Shown here: positions 52,852 through 62,110 of the stretch, piece by piece | Layout of the letters: the number at the start of each line of letters is the position of its first letter | How positions within the stretch are numbered: the first letter of the stretch is position 1 | Origin: an uncultured Dehalococcoidia bacterium | GTDB lineage: Bacteria > Chloroflexota > Dehalococcoidia > Lucifugimonadales > JAAXIE01 | Assembly (NCBI GenBank): GCA_951813255.1 | Contig: OX638353.1 | Location: 2,849,501-2,913,500, forward strand | Reading direction: 5' to 3' | Length of the DNA: 64,000 nt | The notes under the pieces: generated by a model | What the model was told of the DNA's origin: nothing | The model's database searches: none | What the model saw: the letters and a program-made list of their open reading frames with translations, nothing else | Made by a program: the position numbers and the translations under genes

Positions 52852-55182
52852 TTAGTCATCGAGGCCGTGGATGGCCCGGAAGACCTTTTCCGGGGTGATG
52901 GGTGTCTCGATGTGGCGGACGCCGTACTGAGACAGGGCGTCCATCACGGCGTTGGCCACGGCTGCGGGGGCGGCCACGGTGGGAAGCTCGCCGACACCCT
53001 TGGCGCCGGTGGGCGTTAGAGGGGAGGGTGTTTCGATGGTGTCGGTTACGTAGGTGGGTGACTCCTCGGCGATGGGCAGGGCGTAGTCGAGGGCGGTGGC
53101 CGTGAGGGGCTGGCCCTCGGAGCCGAACTGCATGCCCTCAACGAGTGCCTGGCCGATGCCGGGACCGATGGCCCCGTGGACCTGGCCCTCCACGACCATA
53201 GGGTTAATCACGGTGCCACAGTCGTGTACGCCGGTATAGTGGAGCACCTTCACGTCGCCAGTATCGCGGTCCACTTCCACGATGGCGATGTGAGCGGCGA
53301 AGGAGTGGGGGTTGTAGTAGGGGACTCCCAAGGTGAACTTGTCGTAGAAATCGAGTCCGACTTCGACGTTGGGGGGCAGAAGTTCTTCGTCAAAGGCGGA
53401 GGAGGCCAACTCGGGGAAAGTGACGGTCTGACCGGGATTGCTGGCGTGGAAGGCCTGCCCTTCCTGCAGCACCACCTCTTCTGCAGGGCATCCCAGCTTA
53501 TGAGCCGCGATCTGCGCGACCTTCTCTCTAGCCTTCTTGGCGACCACGGACATGGCGGAGCCGCCGACGGCCATGCCCCGGGTGGCGCCGGTGCCACCGC
53601 CATCGGGCACGACGTCGGTGTCACCGTGGAGTACCTCTACGTCGAAGGGAGTGACTCCCAACTCGTCGGCGACTATCTGGGCGAAGCACACGTCGGAGCC
53701 CTGGCCATGGGGGGAGACACCGGTGCGAGCGACGACCTTCCCTGAGGGCTCGATGTTGAGCCAAGCGTCCTCAACGCGCATTTCGCCGGCGGCGCCAGCC
53801 ATCTTTACCACGGTGGCGAGGCCGACGCCAATCAGCGGGCCGCTGGAGTTCTTGCTGGCTTGGGCTCGTTCGCGCCAAGAGTAGTAGTCGGAGAGTTCCA
53901 AGGCGCGGTCAAGGGACTTCTCGTAGTCACCGGAGTCGTAGGTGATGCCTGTGGGGGTCTGATATGGGAAGGACTCCGGGGCTATGAAGTTCTTGCGTCG
54001 CACCTCCACCGGATCCAAGTTCAACTCGCGGGCGATGAGGTCCATGGTGCGCTCCATGCAGTAGGCGGACTCGGGGCCTCCTGCACCGCGATAGGCGCCG
54101 CTTGGTCCCTTGTTGGTGATCACGCCGACCACTTCCACGCGGGCGGCGGGGGTCCTGTAGGGGCCGACGATGCGGTGGCTGGAGGTGTAGGGAGGGGTGG
54201 TGGTGGAGTTGCCGCAGAAGGCGCCTCCGTCCACGACGTTCTTCATGCGGATTCCGAGGATGGTGCCGTCGCTCTGGACTGCAGCCTCCATATCCACGGT
54301 GTGGCCACGGCCGTGAAAGGTGAGCATGTTCTCCCGGCGGTCGGCTATCCAGTTGATGGGCTTGTGAAGCCTCAAGGCGGCGAAGGCTATCACCAAGTCT
54401 TCGGGGAACACGCCGCCCTTCTCACCGAATCCTCCGCCTACGTCGTTGGTGATGACCCTGAGCTTGTCTCTGGGTATCCCCAGGAGCTGGACGAGCTTGT
54501 TGCGGACTCGATGAGCACCTTGGGTTGAAGCCCATACCGTGAGGAGGTCGTCTTCCTGGGAGTGGTAGGCCACGCAGCCGCGGGTCTCCATGGGGAAGGG
54601 AGCGATGCGCTGCACGTTGTACTGCTGACTGACAATGCGGTCGGCCTGCTGGAAGGCGTCGTCGAGGCCCTCGCCCTGCCGGTCGTGATACTTGCGCATG
54701 GTGACATTGGTGCCCAACCCTTCGTGGACGGGTATGGAGTTCTCGTCAGCGCCCTCCGAGGGGTCGAGGATGGGACGGAGGGGCTCGTAGTCCACCTCGA
54801 TGAGTTCGGCGGCGTCGCGGGCGATGGCGCGTTCCGTGGCGATGACGCATGCGATGGTCTCGCCAACGAAGAAGGTCTTGCGGTTGGCCAAGGCGGGAAG
54901 GTCGGGCGCCTCGAGGGAGTCCATCTCCCATTCTGCGAGCTGCCTGGTCTCTATGCCGGATATATGCCCTTCCAAATCGGCCCCGGTTATCACCATCTCC
55001 ACGCCGGGCATCTGACTCGCTTTGGAGGTGTCGATGGACTTGATGATGGCGTGGGCGTAGGGGCTGCGCAGGAAAAAGGCATACGTCATACCGGGTAGCT
55101 TCAGGTCGTCTACATATTCTCCTTGTCCTGTGACGAGGCGAGGGTCTTCGAACCTCTTGACCGGCTGACCGACGTATGGCAT
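52852..55182 (-). CDS. Xanthine dehydrogenase-family molybdopterin-binding (large) subunit
   Basis: A 776-aa molybdenum hydroxylase large subunit, paralogous to the 11350 gene. It starts YVGQPVKRFEDPRLVTGQGEY. It has VGGGFGEKGGVFPED, the active-site loop AYRGAGGPESAY (Gly where the other has Arg), GVSPHGQGSDVCFAQ and the catalytic Glu region AKGVGELPTVAAPAAV. As with its paralogue, no FAD or [2Fe-2S] subunit is next to it. The gene pairs with a 2-hydroxyacid dehydrogenase. Substrate unknown. Confidence 0.9.
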   Translation of the reverse strand: MPYVGQPVKRFEDPRLVTGQGEYVDDLKLPGMTYAFFLRSPYAHAIIKSIDTSKASQMPGVEMVITGADLEGHISGIETRQLAEWEMDSLEAPDLPALANRKTFFVGETIACVIATERAIARDAAELIEVDYEPLRPILDPSEGADENSIPVHEGLGTNVTMRKYHDRQGEGLDDAFQQADRIVSQQYNVQRIAPFPMETRGCVAYHSQEDDLLTVWASTQGAHRVRNKLVQLLGIPRDKLRVITNDVGGGFGEKGGVFPEDLVIAFAALRLHKPINWIADRRENMLTFHGRGHTVDMEAAVQSDGTILGIRMKNVVDGGAFCGNSTTTPPYTSSHRIVGPYRTPAARVEVVGVITNKGPSGAYRGAGGPESAYCMERTMDLIARELNLDPVEVRRKNFIAPESFPYQTPTGITYDSGDYEKSLDRALELSDYYSWRERAQASKNSSGPLIGVGLATVVKMAGAAGEMRVEDAWLNIEPSGKVVARTGVSPHGQGSDVCFAQIVADELGVTPFDVEVLHGDTDVVPDGGGTGATRGMAVGGSAMSVVAKKAREKVAQIAAHKLGCPAEEVVLQEGQAFHASNPGQTVTFPELASSAFDEELLPPNVEVGLDFYDKFTLGVPYYNPHSFAAHIAIVEVDRDTGDVKVLHYTGVHDCGTVINPMVVEGQVHGAIGPGIGQALVEGMQFGSEGQPLTATALDYALPIAEESPTYVTDTIETPSPLTPTGAKGVGELPTVAAPAAVANAVMDALSQYGVRHIETPITPEKVFRAIHGLDD

Positions 55183-55428
55183 GTGACTCTCCTTCTGCCT
55201 TCACGCTCAGGCCCCTTCAGCCATCACGCTCGGGCTCCCTCAGCCATCACGCCGCAGGGGCAGCGTGGTCAATGGCAAGCTGAGACGTATGTTTGTGCGC
55301 CGTGCAGTATATCAGCCTTGCTGATACATTCGGAAGTTACTTCAAGCTGGCGGGCCTCTTCAGTCGTTGGACTGCGGAGGTTAAGATGAGGGCTGGACCC
55401 CACGTCACCGCGTAGCACAAGGAGCGAT

Positions 55429-56883
55429 ATGCCAGCCCGAACGGGGGCACAATACATTCAGGGTCTCAAGGAGCGGAACCTTGAGGTCTGGATAGACGGT
55501 CAGAGAATCACGGACGTAACCACGTTTCCCGGATTCCGGCGTGGGATACACACAATGGCCGGACTGTTGGACATGCAACATGACCCGGTCATTGGCGAGG
55601 AGATGACCTACGTGTCACCCACCTCGGGTGAGAGGGTGGGTCTCTCCTACATAACACCGAAGGAGCAGGGCGACCTAGAGCGGCGCAGTCAGATGGTGCG
55701 ACATTGGGCACTGGCGAGCGCGGGGATGATGGGGCGGACGCCGGACTATGTGAACGTGTCGCTCATGGCCATGGCAGAAGCTGAGGGATATTTTGCGCAG
55801 GGGCGTCCAGCGTTCGGGCGAAATATACGTAACTACTTCGAATACATCCGTGAGAACGACTTAGTTCTCACCCACTCGCTGGACAATTTCCAGCGCAACA
55901 GGTCACCGCTGCCGGAGCACCGTGCCTTGTTCGAGGAACGGATGCTGCATGTGCGCAAGGAAACGGATGCGGGTCTGATCGTGCGGGGTTGCCGGCGGCT
56001 GGCGACCTTGGGGCCCATATCCGACGAGGTTGCCGTTTATCCCGTCGCACCGCAGCAGCCAACACAGCACCCGGAGCGCCATGCTCTTGCCTTCTGCATA
56101 CCCAACGACACGCCCGGTCTCAAGTTCGTGTGCCGTGAAAGCTTCGACTATGGGCGGTCACATTTCGACCATCCATTGGGGTCGCGGTTCGAGGAGATGG
56201 ACGCCACCGTCTTCTTCCATGATGTGCTGATACCTTGGGAGAGGGTGTTTCTCTACGGAGACGTGGGGTTGTGCGATGGGCTTACGAGGCATACCAACTA
56301 TCTGGCCCATGGGGACCATCAGGCTGTGATGCGCCAGATAGTGAAGTCGGAGTTTTTGCTGGGGCTGGCGTGCCTGATGACGGAGACGCTGGGCAACGAG
56401 GACCAGCCACATGTGCAGGAACGGCTGGGCGAGTTGATCATGTACCTGGAGGTGATGAAGGGCGGGCTAAGGGCCTCCGAGGCTGAGGCGTACGTGGACC
56501 AATGGGGAGTCCTCACTCCCCCTTATAGCAAGGTAGCCTCAGTGAGGACGCTGTATGCCCGCATTTTCAACCCGCGGATGATCGAAGCGATCCATCTGTT
56601 GGGATCGAGCAGTCTGATGGCACTGCCGGGGCAAGCGGACTTCGAGAGCGTCATCCGGCCTACTCTTGACCGATACATGGCCACCGACACCGCGAAGGCC
56701 ATCGACCGTGCGCGTCTGTTCCACCTAGCGTGGGACGTGTCGTGCAGCGCTTTCGGCTCCAGGCAGGTGCACTACGAGAGGCACTTTGCGGGCAACCCGG
56801 TGGGAAGTGCGCAGGTGGTGAACGCCTCTTACGACAAGGGGCCTGCCAAGGAGTTCGTGCGGGAGTTCATGGGACGAAACTAG
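55429..56883 (+). CDS. 4-hydroxyphenylacetate 3-hydroxylase (HpaB) family flavin monooxygenase
   Basis: A 484-aa paralogue of the 47280 protein, alignable throughout. It has MPARTGAQYIQGLKERNLEV, DVTTFPGFRRGIHTMAGL, GMMGRTPDYVNVSLMAM, SRFEEMDATVFFHDVLIPWERVF in segments, and GSSSLMALPGQADFE. The start codon follows AAGGAGCG. It is preceded by a 246-bp region with short direct repeats (CAGCCATCACGC at about 55217-55252) that may be regulatory. No flavin reductase adjoins. Its last 4 bases overlap the convergent flavoprotein gene. Confidence 0.9.
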   Translation: MPARTGAQYIQGLKERNLEVWIDGQRITDVTTFPGFRRGIHTMAGLLDMQHDPVIGEEMTYVSPTSGERVGLSYITPKEQGDLERRSQMVRHWALASAGMMGRTPDYVNVSLMAMAEAEGYFAQGRPAFGRNIRNYFEYIRENDLVLTHSLDNFQRNRSPLPEHRALFEERMLHVRKETDAGLIVRGCRRLATLGPISDEVAVYPVAPQQPTQHPERHALAFCIPNDTPGLKFVCRESFDYGRSHFDHPLGSRFEEMDATVFFHDVLIPWERVFLYGDVGLCDGLTRHTNYLAHGDHQAVMRQIVKSEFLLGLACLMTETLGNEDQPHVQERLGELIMYLEVMKGGLRASEAEAYVDQWGVLTPPYSKVASVRTLYARIFNPRMIEAIHLLGSSSLMALPGQADFESVIRPTLDRYMATDTAKAIDRARLFHLAWDVSCSAFGSRQVHYERHFAGNPVGSAQVVNASYDKGPAKEFVREFMGRN

Positions 56884-58514
56884 CTGCCAGATGCGTGTTT
56901 GACGGCGAGGTAGCCGAAGGTCATGCCTCCGCCTAGTTCGCAGCCCGCTTGGTAGCCGATGCCATAGTAGTGGGCTGCGGTGCTGCCGCAGGCGTAGAGG
57001 CCGGGAATGGGGTTGCCTCGGAGGTGGAGGACTTGGGCGTTTTCGTTGGTCATCACGCCTGCTGAGCTGGTGGCCGTGGGGGTGAGGGGCAGGCCGTAGT
57101 AGGGTGGGTGTTCCAGTGGGCCCATGTTGGGGTTTGGGGTGTTGGTCAAGTCACCGCTGACGGAGTTGGCGAAGGGGAACTCGCCACGACCGAAGTCCTT
57201 GTCTTTGCCCGCTCGGGCGAATTGGTTGAAGCGTTCAATCGTCTTGTTGAGCCGGTCGCCGTCCACCCCGAGGGCTTGGGCCAAACCACCGATGGTGTTG
57301 CTGCGGGTGAGCCAGCCGGGGGCCTCCCGGCCGGGAAGGACACTGCCAAGGCCGTACTTGTCGAGGTAGGTCTGGTCGAATACGAGGAAGCAGGGGACGT
57401 TGGGGTAGCGGTGCCTGCGGGTGTCGAAGTTGCGCAGGGCGACGCCCACCTCTTGTCCGATGGACTCGTCGGCAAAGCGATTACCGTCGAGGTTTACGAG
57501 GATGCTGTGGGGGAAACCAGATTCGTTATTTGTCGCACCACGGTAAAGGGGGCCTCCGTCGTGGGTCTCGCCGGGAATGGCGTATACCAGGTCCTGTTGG
57601 AACATGGGAGTGAATTTGATGGCGGCGCCGATTTCACCCGACACTGTCAAACCGTCCCCCTCGATTGTGGGTGGCAGGACTGATTTGCCGCTGTGTATCT
57701 CGTTGAATCTAGCGGTGAGGTCGGCGTTGCGGTTGTAGCTGCCGGTAGCGAGGATGACGGCGTTGCGGGCACGAATGCGCAGGTCGGCGCCATGTTGCCT
57801 GGCAACCACACCCACGACACGGCCACCTTCCATCACGAGGCTCTCGGTGGGAGTGTCGGTGTGCATGGGTATTCCGCGTTGCAGGGCGGCGTGTATCAGG
57901 TGTCCGATGAGGCCTGCGCCGAAGGTGCGGATGTCCTGGTCGATGCGCTGGCGGATGAGGTCACGGTCCCAACCTTGGGGCTTGGCGCGCCCGCCCCAAG
58001 CGGCGATTTCTTCGAAGGTAGCTCGGTGGGTGACGGCTGGGGCCACCCGCAGGCGGTGGCGGTCCTCACCTAGGGAAGAGGCGTGGAAGGGCTTGACCTG
58101 AAGGTTACGGCCTTGGCCGCGGGAGCCGGGGGCCATGCCGTGGTAGTAGTCGGGAAAGTTGGGCACGGCGTAGAAGGGGACACCTACTTCGTCACAGAAG
58201 AAGCGGAGTACACCGGGAGCGTTATCGATGTAGGTGCGGAGGTTGGCGTCGTTCTGGTGACCAGCACCTAGGTGCTGGAGGTAGGCGAAGGCCTCATCAC
58301 GCGTATCTTCCACACCCAACTCAGGTTCGAAGTGGTTCTCCCCAACCCATACGATGCCGTAGGAGTAGGTGGTGCCTCCTCCAAGGACGTCGGCTTTTTC
58401 GAGGACGATGGCCTGTTGGCCCCTAGCTTGAGCGGAGATGGCAGCACACGTGCCGCCCATGCCTGAGCCTACGGCGATGACGTCGACTTCCATGTCCCAG
58501 TGGCTCCCTGCCAT
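56880..58514 (-). CDS. FAD-dependent oxidoreductase (fumarate reductase / ketosteroid dehydrogenase-like)
   Basis: A 544-aa flavoprotein of the FAD_binding_2 family. The N-terminal dinucleotide motif is VIAVGSGMGGTCAAISA near residue 13, followed by LEKADVLGGGTTYSYG. The second flavin region is RNAVILATGSYNRNADLT, and the C-terminal GLYACGSTAAHYYGIGYQAGCELGGGM caps the FAD site (given in segments). It resembles delta-1-ketosteroid dehydrogenases and fumarate reductase flavoproteins, so it may introduce or remove a double bond next to a carbonyl. GGAGG precedes ATG 58514. Confidence 0.87.
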   Translation of the reverse strand: MAGSHWDMEVDVIAVGSGMGGTCAAISAQARGQQAIVLEKADVLGGGTTYSYGIVWVGENHFEPELGVEDTRDEAFAYLQHLGAGHQNDANLRTYIDNAPGVLRFFCDEVGVPFYAVPNFPDYYHGMAPGSRGQGRNLQVKPFHASSLGEDRHRLRVAPAVTHRATFEEIAAWGGRAKPQGWDRDLIRQRIDQDIRTFGAGLIGHLIHAALQRGIPMHTDTPTESLVMEGGRVVGVVARQHGADLRIRARNAVILATGSYNRNADLTARFNEIHSGKSVLPPTIEGDGLTVSGEIGAAIKFTPMFQQDLVYAIPGETHDGGPLYRGATNNESGFPHSILVNLDGNRFADESIGQEVGVALRNFDTRRHRYPNVPCFLVFDQTYLDKYGLGSVLPGREAPGWLTRSNTIGGLAQALGVDGDRLNKTIERFNQFARAGKDKDFGRGEFPFANSVSGDLTNTPNPNMGPLEHPPYYGLPLTPTATSSAGVMTNENAQVLHLRGNPIPGLYACGSTAAHYYGIGYQAGCELGGGMTFGYLAVKHASGS

Positions 58515-58635
58515 AGCGACCTCCATGCCCAACGCGAGAGGCCCAAAGGCCCCATGTGGGGCCTGTATAGCATGGCGTTGCCACGGTAGCAACGTATGGA
58601 CGCGAAATCTTAGACCGCTTTATGTGTACAAACGA

Positions 58636-58665
58636 TTGACGTTAGGCAGAATGCCATGCTAACCT
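58636..58665 (+). promoter_or_regulatory. Candidate promoter of the ABC importer operon
   Basis: TTGACG (58636-58641), an 18-bp spacer and TAACCT (58660-58665) preceded by TGC. About 56 bp before the substrate-binding protein start. Moderate match. Confidence 0.45.
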
Positions 58666-58720
58666 ACCGCGCCATTGACCCTAGGGAAATCCTACTATTC
58701 TCTTTTTGGAGGGTTTGCAG

Positions 58721-60862
58721 ATGTTAGGACGATTCGGGCCCAGGCAAGGCCTCTTGGGACTTCTCTTAGTCCTAGTAGTCCTGATTGTCGCCTGCGGTGG
58801 CGAGGCTGAGCCAGCCCCCACTGCCATGCCCGCCCCGACGATGGACCCCACAGTGTTGAATGAACTCCAATCGTCCCTCGACAGGCTGGCCGAAAGCCAG
58901 ACTGAGGGCCTGACCGCCGACCAAGTGCAGGGCATCGTCAACAGCGCCATCGGCGACATCGATGCACCAGAGGGCCTGTCTGCCGATCAGGTAGAGGACA
59001 TTGTAGGGTCGGCCATCGGGGCCATTGAGCTTCCCGAAGGTGGGCTGACTGCTAGCGAGGTTGCCAACATCGTGGCCAGCAGCGCCCCTGAGGGGCTGAC
59101 CGTGGATCAAGTGCAGGACATCGTCGCCAGTGCCTTGGCCGCGGCCCCCGAAGGACTGACTGCAGCCGACGTGCAGACCATCGTGAACCAAGCCATTGCC
59201 ACGATTCCCGACCCGGTCGCCACGGCTACTCCCACGGCCATGCCAGCCGGGAATACGTTTGCCCATTTCCCACTTTCGCGAGTAGACCCAGGGGCACTCC
59301 AGGGCGGGGTCATGAACACCATCGCCTCGAACCCGCGCGCGTTCTTCGACCCCCACACGACCGACGACCCTCACCACACCCTGTGGCCTCTTTACAGCGG
59401 TCTGGTGAACTATGACTGGACCCAACCCACGATTACCATCGTGCCGGACTTGGCCGAGAGTTGGTCCGCTTCCGAGGACGGCTTGACGTGGACTTTCAAC
59501 TTGGTACCGGGTGCCACATTCCACGGTGGGAGCGCCCTTACGGCGGACGATGTGGTGATGAGCATGAACCGCCATTACCAGCACCCGAGCTTTGAGTCGG
59601 CAGTGGCCCCCTTCCTTGCCAAGTGGGTTGAGAGCCTGGAGGCCACCGACGACACGACGGTGACAATGAAGCTCAAGGCTATACGGCCCGACATGCTGGC
59701 CGTGTTCGCCAACAACAACTTCGCGGTGATGCCGACGGAGCTTATCGAGCAAATGGGAGGCCCCACCGGGAACGCGGACCCCAACCAAATCGAAGATTTC
59801 CAGACAGATGGCAGCGGCCCCTTCATGTTCCGCAAACATGAGGACGAAGCCTTCTTCGAGGTGGAGAGGTTCCCCAACTACTACCGACCTGACCGCGTCT
59901 TCCTCGACGGGGTCAAGCAGTTGCTTTCCCCTGACGAGAACGTCCGCAACGCGTGGGTCCTGACGGGAGAGGCCGACATGTACTGGGGTATAGGCAACAG
60001 TCCCGCCCAGCAGTTGGAGGCCAAGAGAACGAAGCCACAATGCACAGAGGGACAGATGGCGGAATGCCTCAACTACGGGGCCACCAGCGGCACCCGCTTG
60101 ATGTGGTACATGCTGAACCCCGGTTTCGAACTGGATGACGGGCGAAAGCCGTTCGAGGACTACCGGGTGCGCAAGGCTTTCTTCCTGTCGCTGGACCGCT
60201 GGGACGTGATAGAGAAGATCGAACTGGGCGCGGGCGAAACCATCATAGCCACGCCTCCCGATTTCGGTGGGGCCACGGCGGAAGAGATGGAGCAGATACC
60301 GGGATTGCGCCGCGACAAGACCGAGGACCAAGCGGAGGCGAAGCGCCTGCTGGCGGAAGCCGGTTATCCGGGGCTCGAAATCAAATACCTCCAAGCCGGC
60401 GCCTTGGCCACGCGCCAGTCTACCGAGATATTCGCCAATGGGTTACGCGCAGGCGGGTTCACCGTCTCGGCGGACGTTCCCCCGGACGACAACGAGAGGC
60501 AACGACGGGAGAGCGTGTGCGACTTCAACTTCATTATCAGCCGCATCGCGCCGGACTATGCCGACCCTGGCGCTTATCTTGTGATGTGGGAAGAGGGACA
60601 GCCCCAGAACCGGTGCGACATCCCCTTCCCCAAACTGTGGGAACAGTGGGACAAGCAAGCCACCAGTTTGGACCGTTCCGTCAGGGAAGGCGCGGTGGCA
60701 GAGATGGAGAGGATTCTCCTAGAGGATGAGGATGAGGGCCTGTGGGCCATGTTCACCCACACCCTGGGCCACCCGTACACCTACAGCCCTCAGACCCACT
60801 GGAACCCGCCGTCGATACTTCGCGGCTGGGGCCGCTTCTGGGACATCTGGATGGAGAGGTAG
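58721..60862 (+). CDS. ABC importer substrate-binding lipoprotein (SBP_bac_5, peptide/nickel type)
   Basis: A 713-aa lipoprotein. The signal helix ends in the lipobox LIVACGG (Cys25). Residues 62-165 consist of about five helical units with the pattern EGLTADQVQ-IVNSAIG. A Thr/Pro linker leads to the binding domain from about 195: FHGGSALTADDVVMSMNRH, NYYRPDRVFLDGVKQLLSPDENVRNAW, YRVRKAFFLSLDRWDVIE in segments. The SBP_5 domain binds peptides or similar solutes outside the membrane. GGAGGG precedes ATG 58721. The spacer repeats are unusual and may set a stalk length. Confidence 0.9.
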   Translation: MLGRFGPRQGLLGLLLVLVVLIVACGGEAEPAPTAMPAPTMDPTVLNELQSSLDRLAESQTEGLTADQVQGIVNSAIGDIDAPEGLSADQVEDIVGSAIGAIELPEGGLTASEVANIVASSAPEGLTVDQVQDIVASALAAAPEGLTAADVQTIVNQAIATIPDPVATATPTAMPAGNTFAHFPLSRVDPGALQGGVMNTIASNPRAFFDPHTTDDPHHTLWPLYSGLVNYDWTQPTITIVPDLAESWSASEDGLTWTFNLVPGATFHGGSALTADDVVMSMNRHYQHPSFESAVAPFLAKWVESLEATDDTTVTMKLKAIRPDMLAVFANNNFAVMPTELIEQMGGPTGNADPNQIEDFQTDGSGPFMFRKHEDEAFFEVERFPNYYRPDRVFLDGVKQLLSPDENVRNAWVLTGEADMYWGIGNSPAQQLEAKRTKPQCTEGQMAECLNYGATSGTRLMWYMLNPGFELDDGRKPFEDYRVRKAFFLSLDRWDVIEKIELGAGETIIATPPDFGGATAEEMEQIPGLRRDKTEDQAEAKRLLAEAGYPGLEIKYLQAGALATRQSTEIFANGLRAGGFTVSADVPPDDNERQRRESVCDFNFIISRIAPDYADPGAYLVMWEEGQPQNRCDIPFPKLWEQWDKQATSLDRSVREGAVAEMERILLEDEDEGLWAMFTHTLGHPYTYSPQTHWNPPSILRGWGRFWDIWMER

Positions 60863-60906
60863 ACGGGAGTCACAGCAGTTTAGCCCAGCATAGGTTCGGA
60901 ATAGAG

Positions 60907-60939
60907 GTGAGGAGTGGTCGTTCTTCGGCCACTCCTCAC
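60907..60939 (+). terminator. Intra-operon hairpin between binding-protein and permease genes
   Basis: A perfect 11-bp stem GTGAGGAGTGG/CCACTCCTCAC with an 11-nt loop, and no U-tract. It probably protects the 3' end of the binding-protein mRNA or partly terminates, which would give more binding protein than permease. Confidence 0.6.
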
Positions 60940-61028
60940 TGCAATCCTGAGGGTTACGGCCCTGAGGAAGGCGATGTCAAGGGAGGGAATACATCCGTGA
61001 CCATGAGTTGTCCGCTGGCCTTGACTGT

Positions 61029-61080
61029 GGATTCCCGCCCCTGTATGCACGGAGACAAGCCCCTGCACGGGAATGACGGG
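61029..61080. repeat. Dispersed palindromic (REP-like) repeat, long copy
   Basis: GGATTCCCGC at one end and GGGAATGACGG at the other, with an internal CCCTG...CACGG region. It belongs with the copies at 7605, 37393 and 51754. It lies just before the permease gene. Confidence 0.5.
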
Positions 61081-61106
61081 GTAGGGTCCGACGCTGATTC
61101 AACAGA

Positions 61107-62087
61107 TTGGCTGGTATAGCTGTGCGGAATTATGTGATTCGCAGCATCTTTAGCGGCATCATACTGCTGCTTTTCATGTCCATAGTCATCTTCGTCTTGG
61201 TGCGTATCATTCCTGGCGACCCGGCCTTGGGCATCCTAGCGGCCAAGGCGTCAGCCGAGCGGGGCATTGACCCGGTCAGGCATGCCGAGTTGCGGGAGCA
61301 GATGGGTTTGAACGAGCCCATGATCAAGCAGTATGGCATCTGGATATCCGATACTGTCACCGGAGACTTGGGCAACTCAGTGGCCTTCCGCAACAGGCCC
61401 GTCTTGGACGTGGTGAAGGACAAGTTCGCCGTCACCCTCCAGATTGCGGTCTTCGGGCTGGCGTTGATTCTGGTGGTGGCCCTGCTATTCGGGACGACGG
61501 CGGCCATCTATCAAGGCTCGTTCCTAGACAGCGTGATACGTCTGATAGCCGTGAGCGGCATGGCGATACCCAACTTTCTGGCGGGAACGCTGATCGTCTA
61601 CTTTTTGGTGAAGTATTTCAACTGGTTCCCGCCGGTAGGGAACTTCGCACTGTGGGAAGACCCGGTACCCGCCTTCCAGCAGATGATCTGGCCCGCACTG
61701 GCGCTGGGCTTCTATTTCAGCGCACTGCTCACACGGATGGTGCGCAACACCATGCTGGAGGTGCTGAGGGAGGACTTCATACGGACGGCGCGGGCCAAGG
61801 GGCTGCCGTCACGCTTGGTGACCTTTCGCCATGCCCTGCGGAACACGATGGCCCCCAATCTGACGATGTACAGCCTGTTGGCCCTCAACCTGCTGGGCGG
61901 TTCGGTTATCGTGGAGAACATCTTCAACGTGCGAGGGATGGGGCAAGCATTCGTGCTAGCACTGAACTTCCGAGACTATGAGTACATCCAAGCGACTCTG
62001 CTCATCGTCGGGGCCTTGGTGGTACTAGTGAACTTGGCGACCGATCTTGCCTACGGGTTCTTCGACCCGCGAATTCGTCGGGATTAG
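61107..62087 (+). CDS. ABC transporter permease, DppB/OppB type
   Basis: A 326-aa inner-membrane permease with six helices. The first helix (SIFSGIILLLFMSIVIFVLV) is followed by RIIPGDPALG, the usual family element, and AEREQ-like LREQMGLNEP. The EAA loop for ATPase contact is DFIRTARAKGLPSRLVTFRHALRN near residue 225 (in segments). The start is TTG 61107 or GTG 61122; no ATG and no strong Shine-Dalgarno sequence distinguish them. Partner of the next gene. Confidence 0.9.
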   Translation: MAGIAVRNYVIRSIFSGIILLLFMSIVIFVLVRIIPGDPALGILAAKASAERGIDPVRHAELREQMGLNEPMIKQYGIWISDTVTGDLGNSVAFRNRPVLDVVKDKFAVTLQIAVFGLALILVVALLFGTTAAIYQGSFLDSVIRLIAVSGMAIPNFLAGTLIVYFLVKYFNWFPPVGNFALWEDPVPAFQQMIWPALALGFYFSALLTRMVRNTMLEVLREDFIRTARAKGLPSRLVTFRHALRNTMAPNLTMYSLLALNLLGGSVIVENIFNVRGMGQAFVLALNFRDYEYIQATLLIVGALVVLVNLATDLAYGFFDPRIRRD

Positions 62088-62110
62088 CGGCGGAACTAGG
62101 AGCAAGAGGC

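Noticed and set aside
58772..60394. 540-codon open frame opposite the binding-protein gene
   Set aside because: It is an antisense shadow caused by high G+C codon bias; the forward strand carries a clear SBP_bac_5 protein. The same applies to the 692-codon frame opposite 11599-13677.
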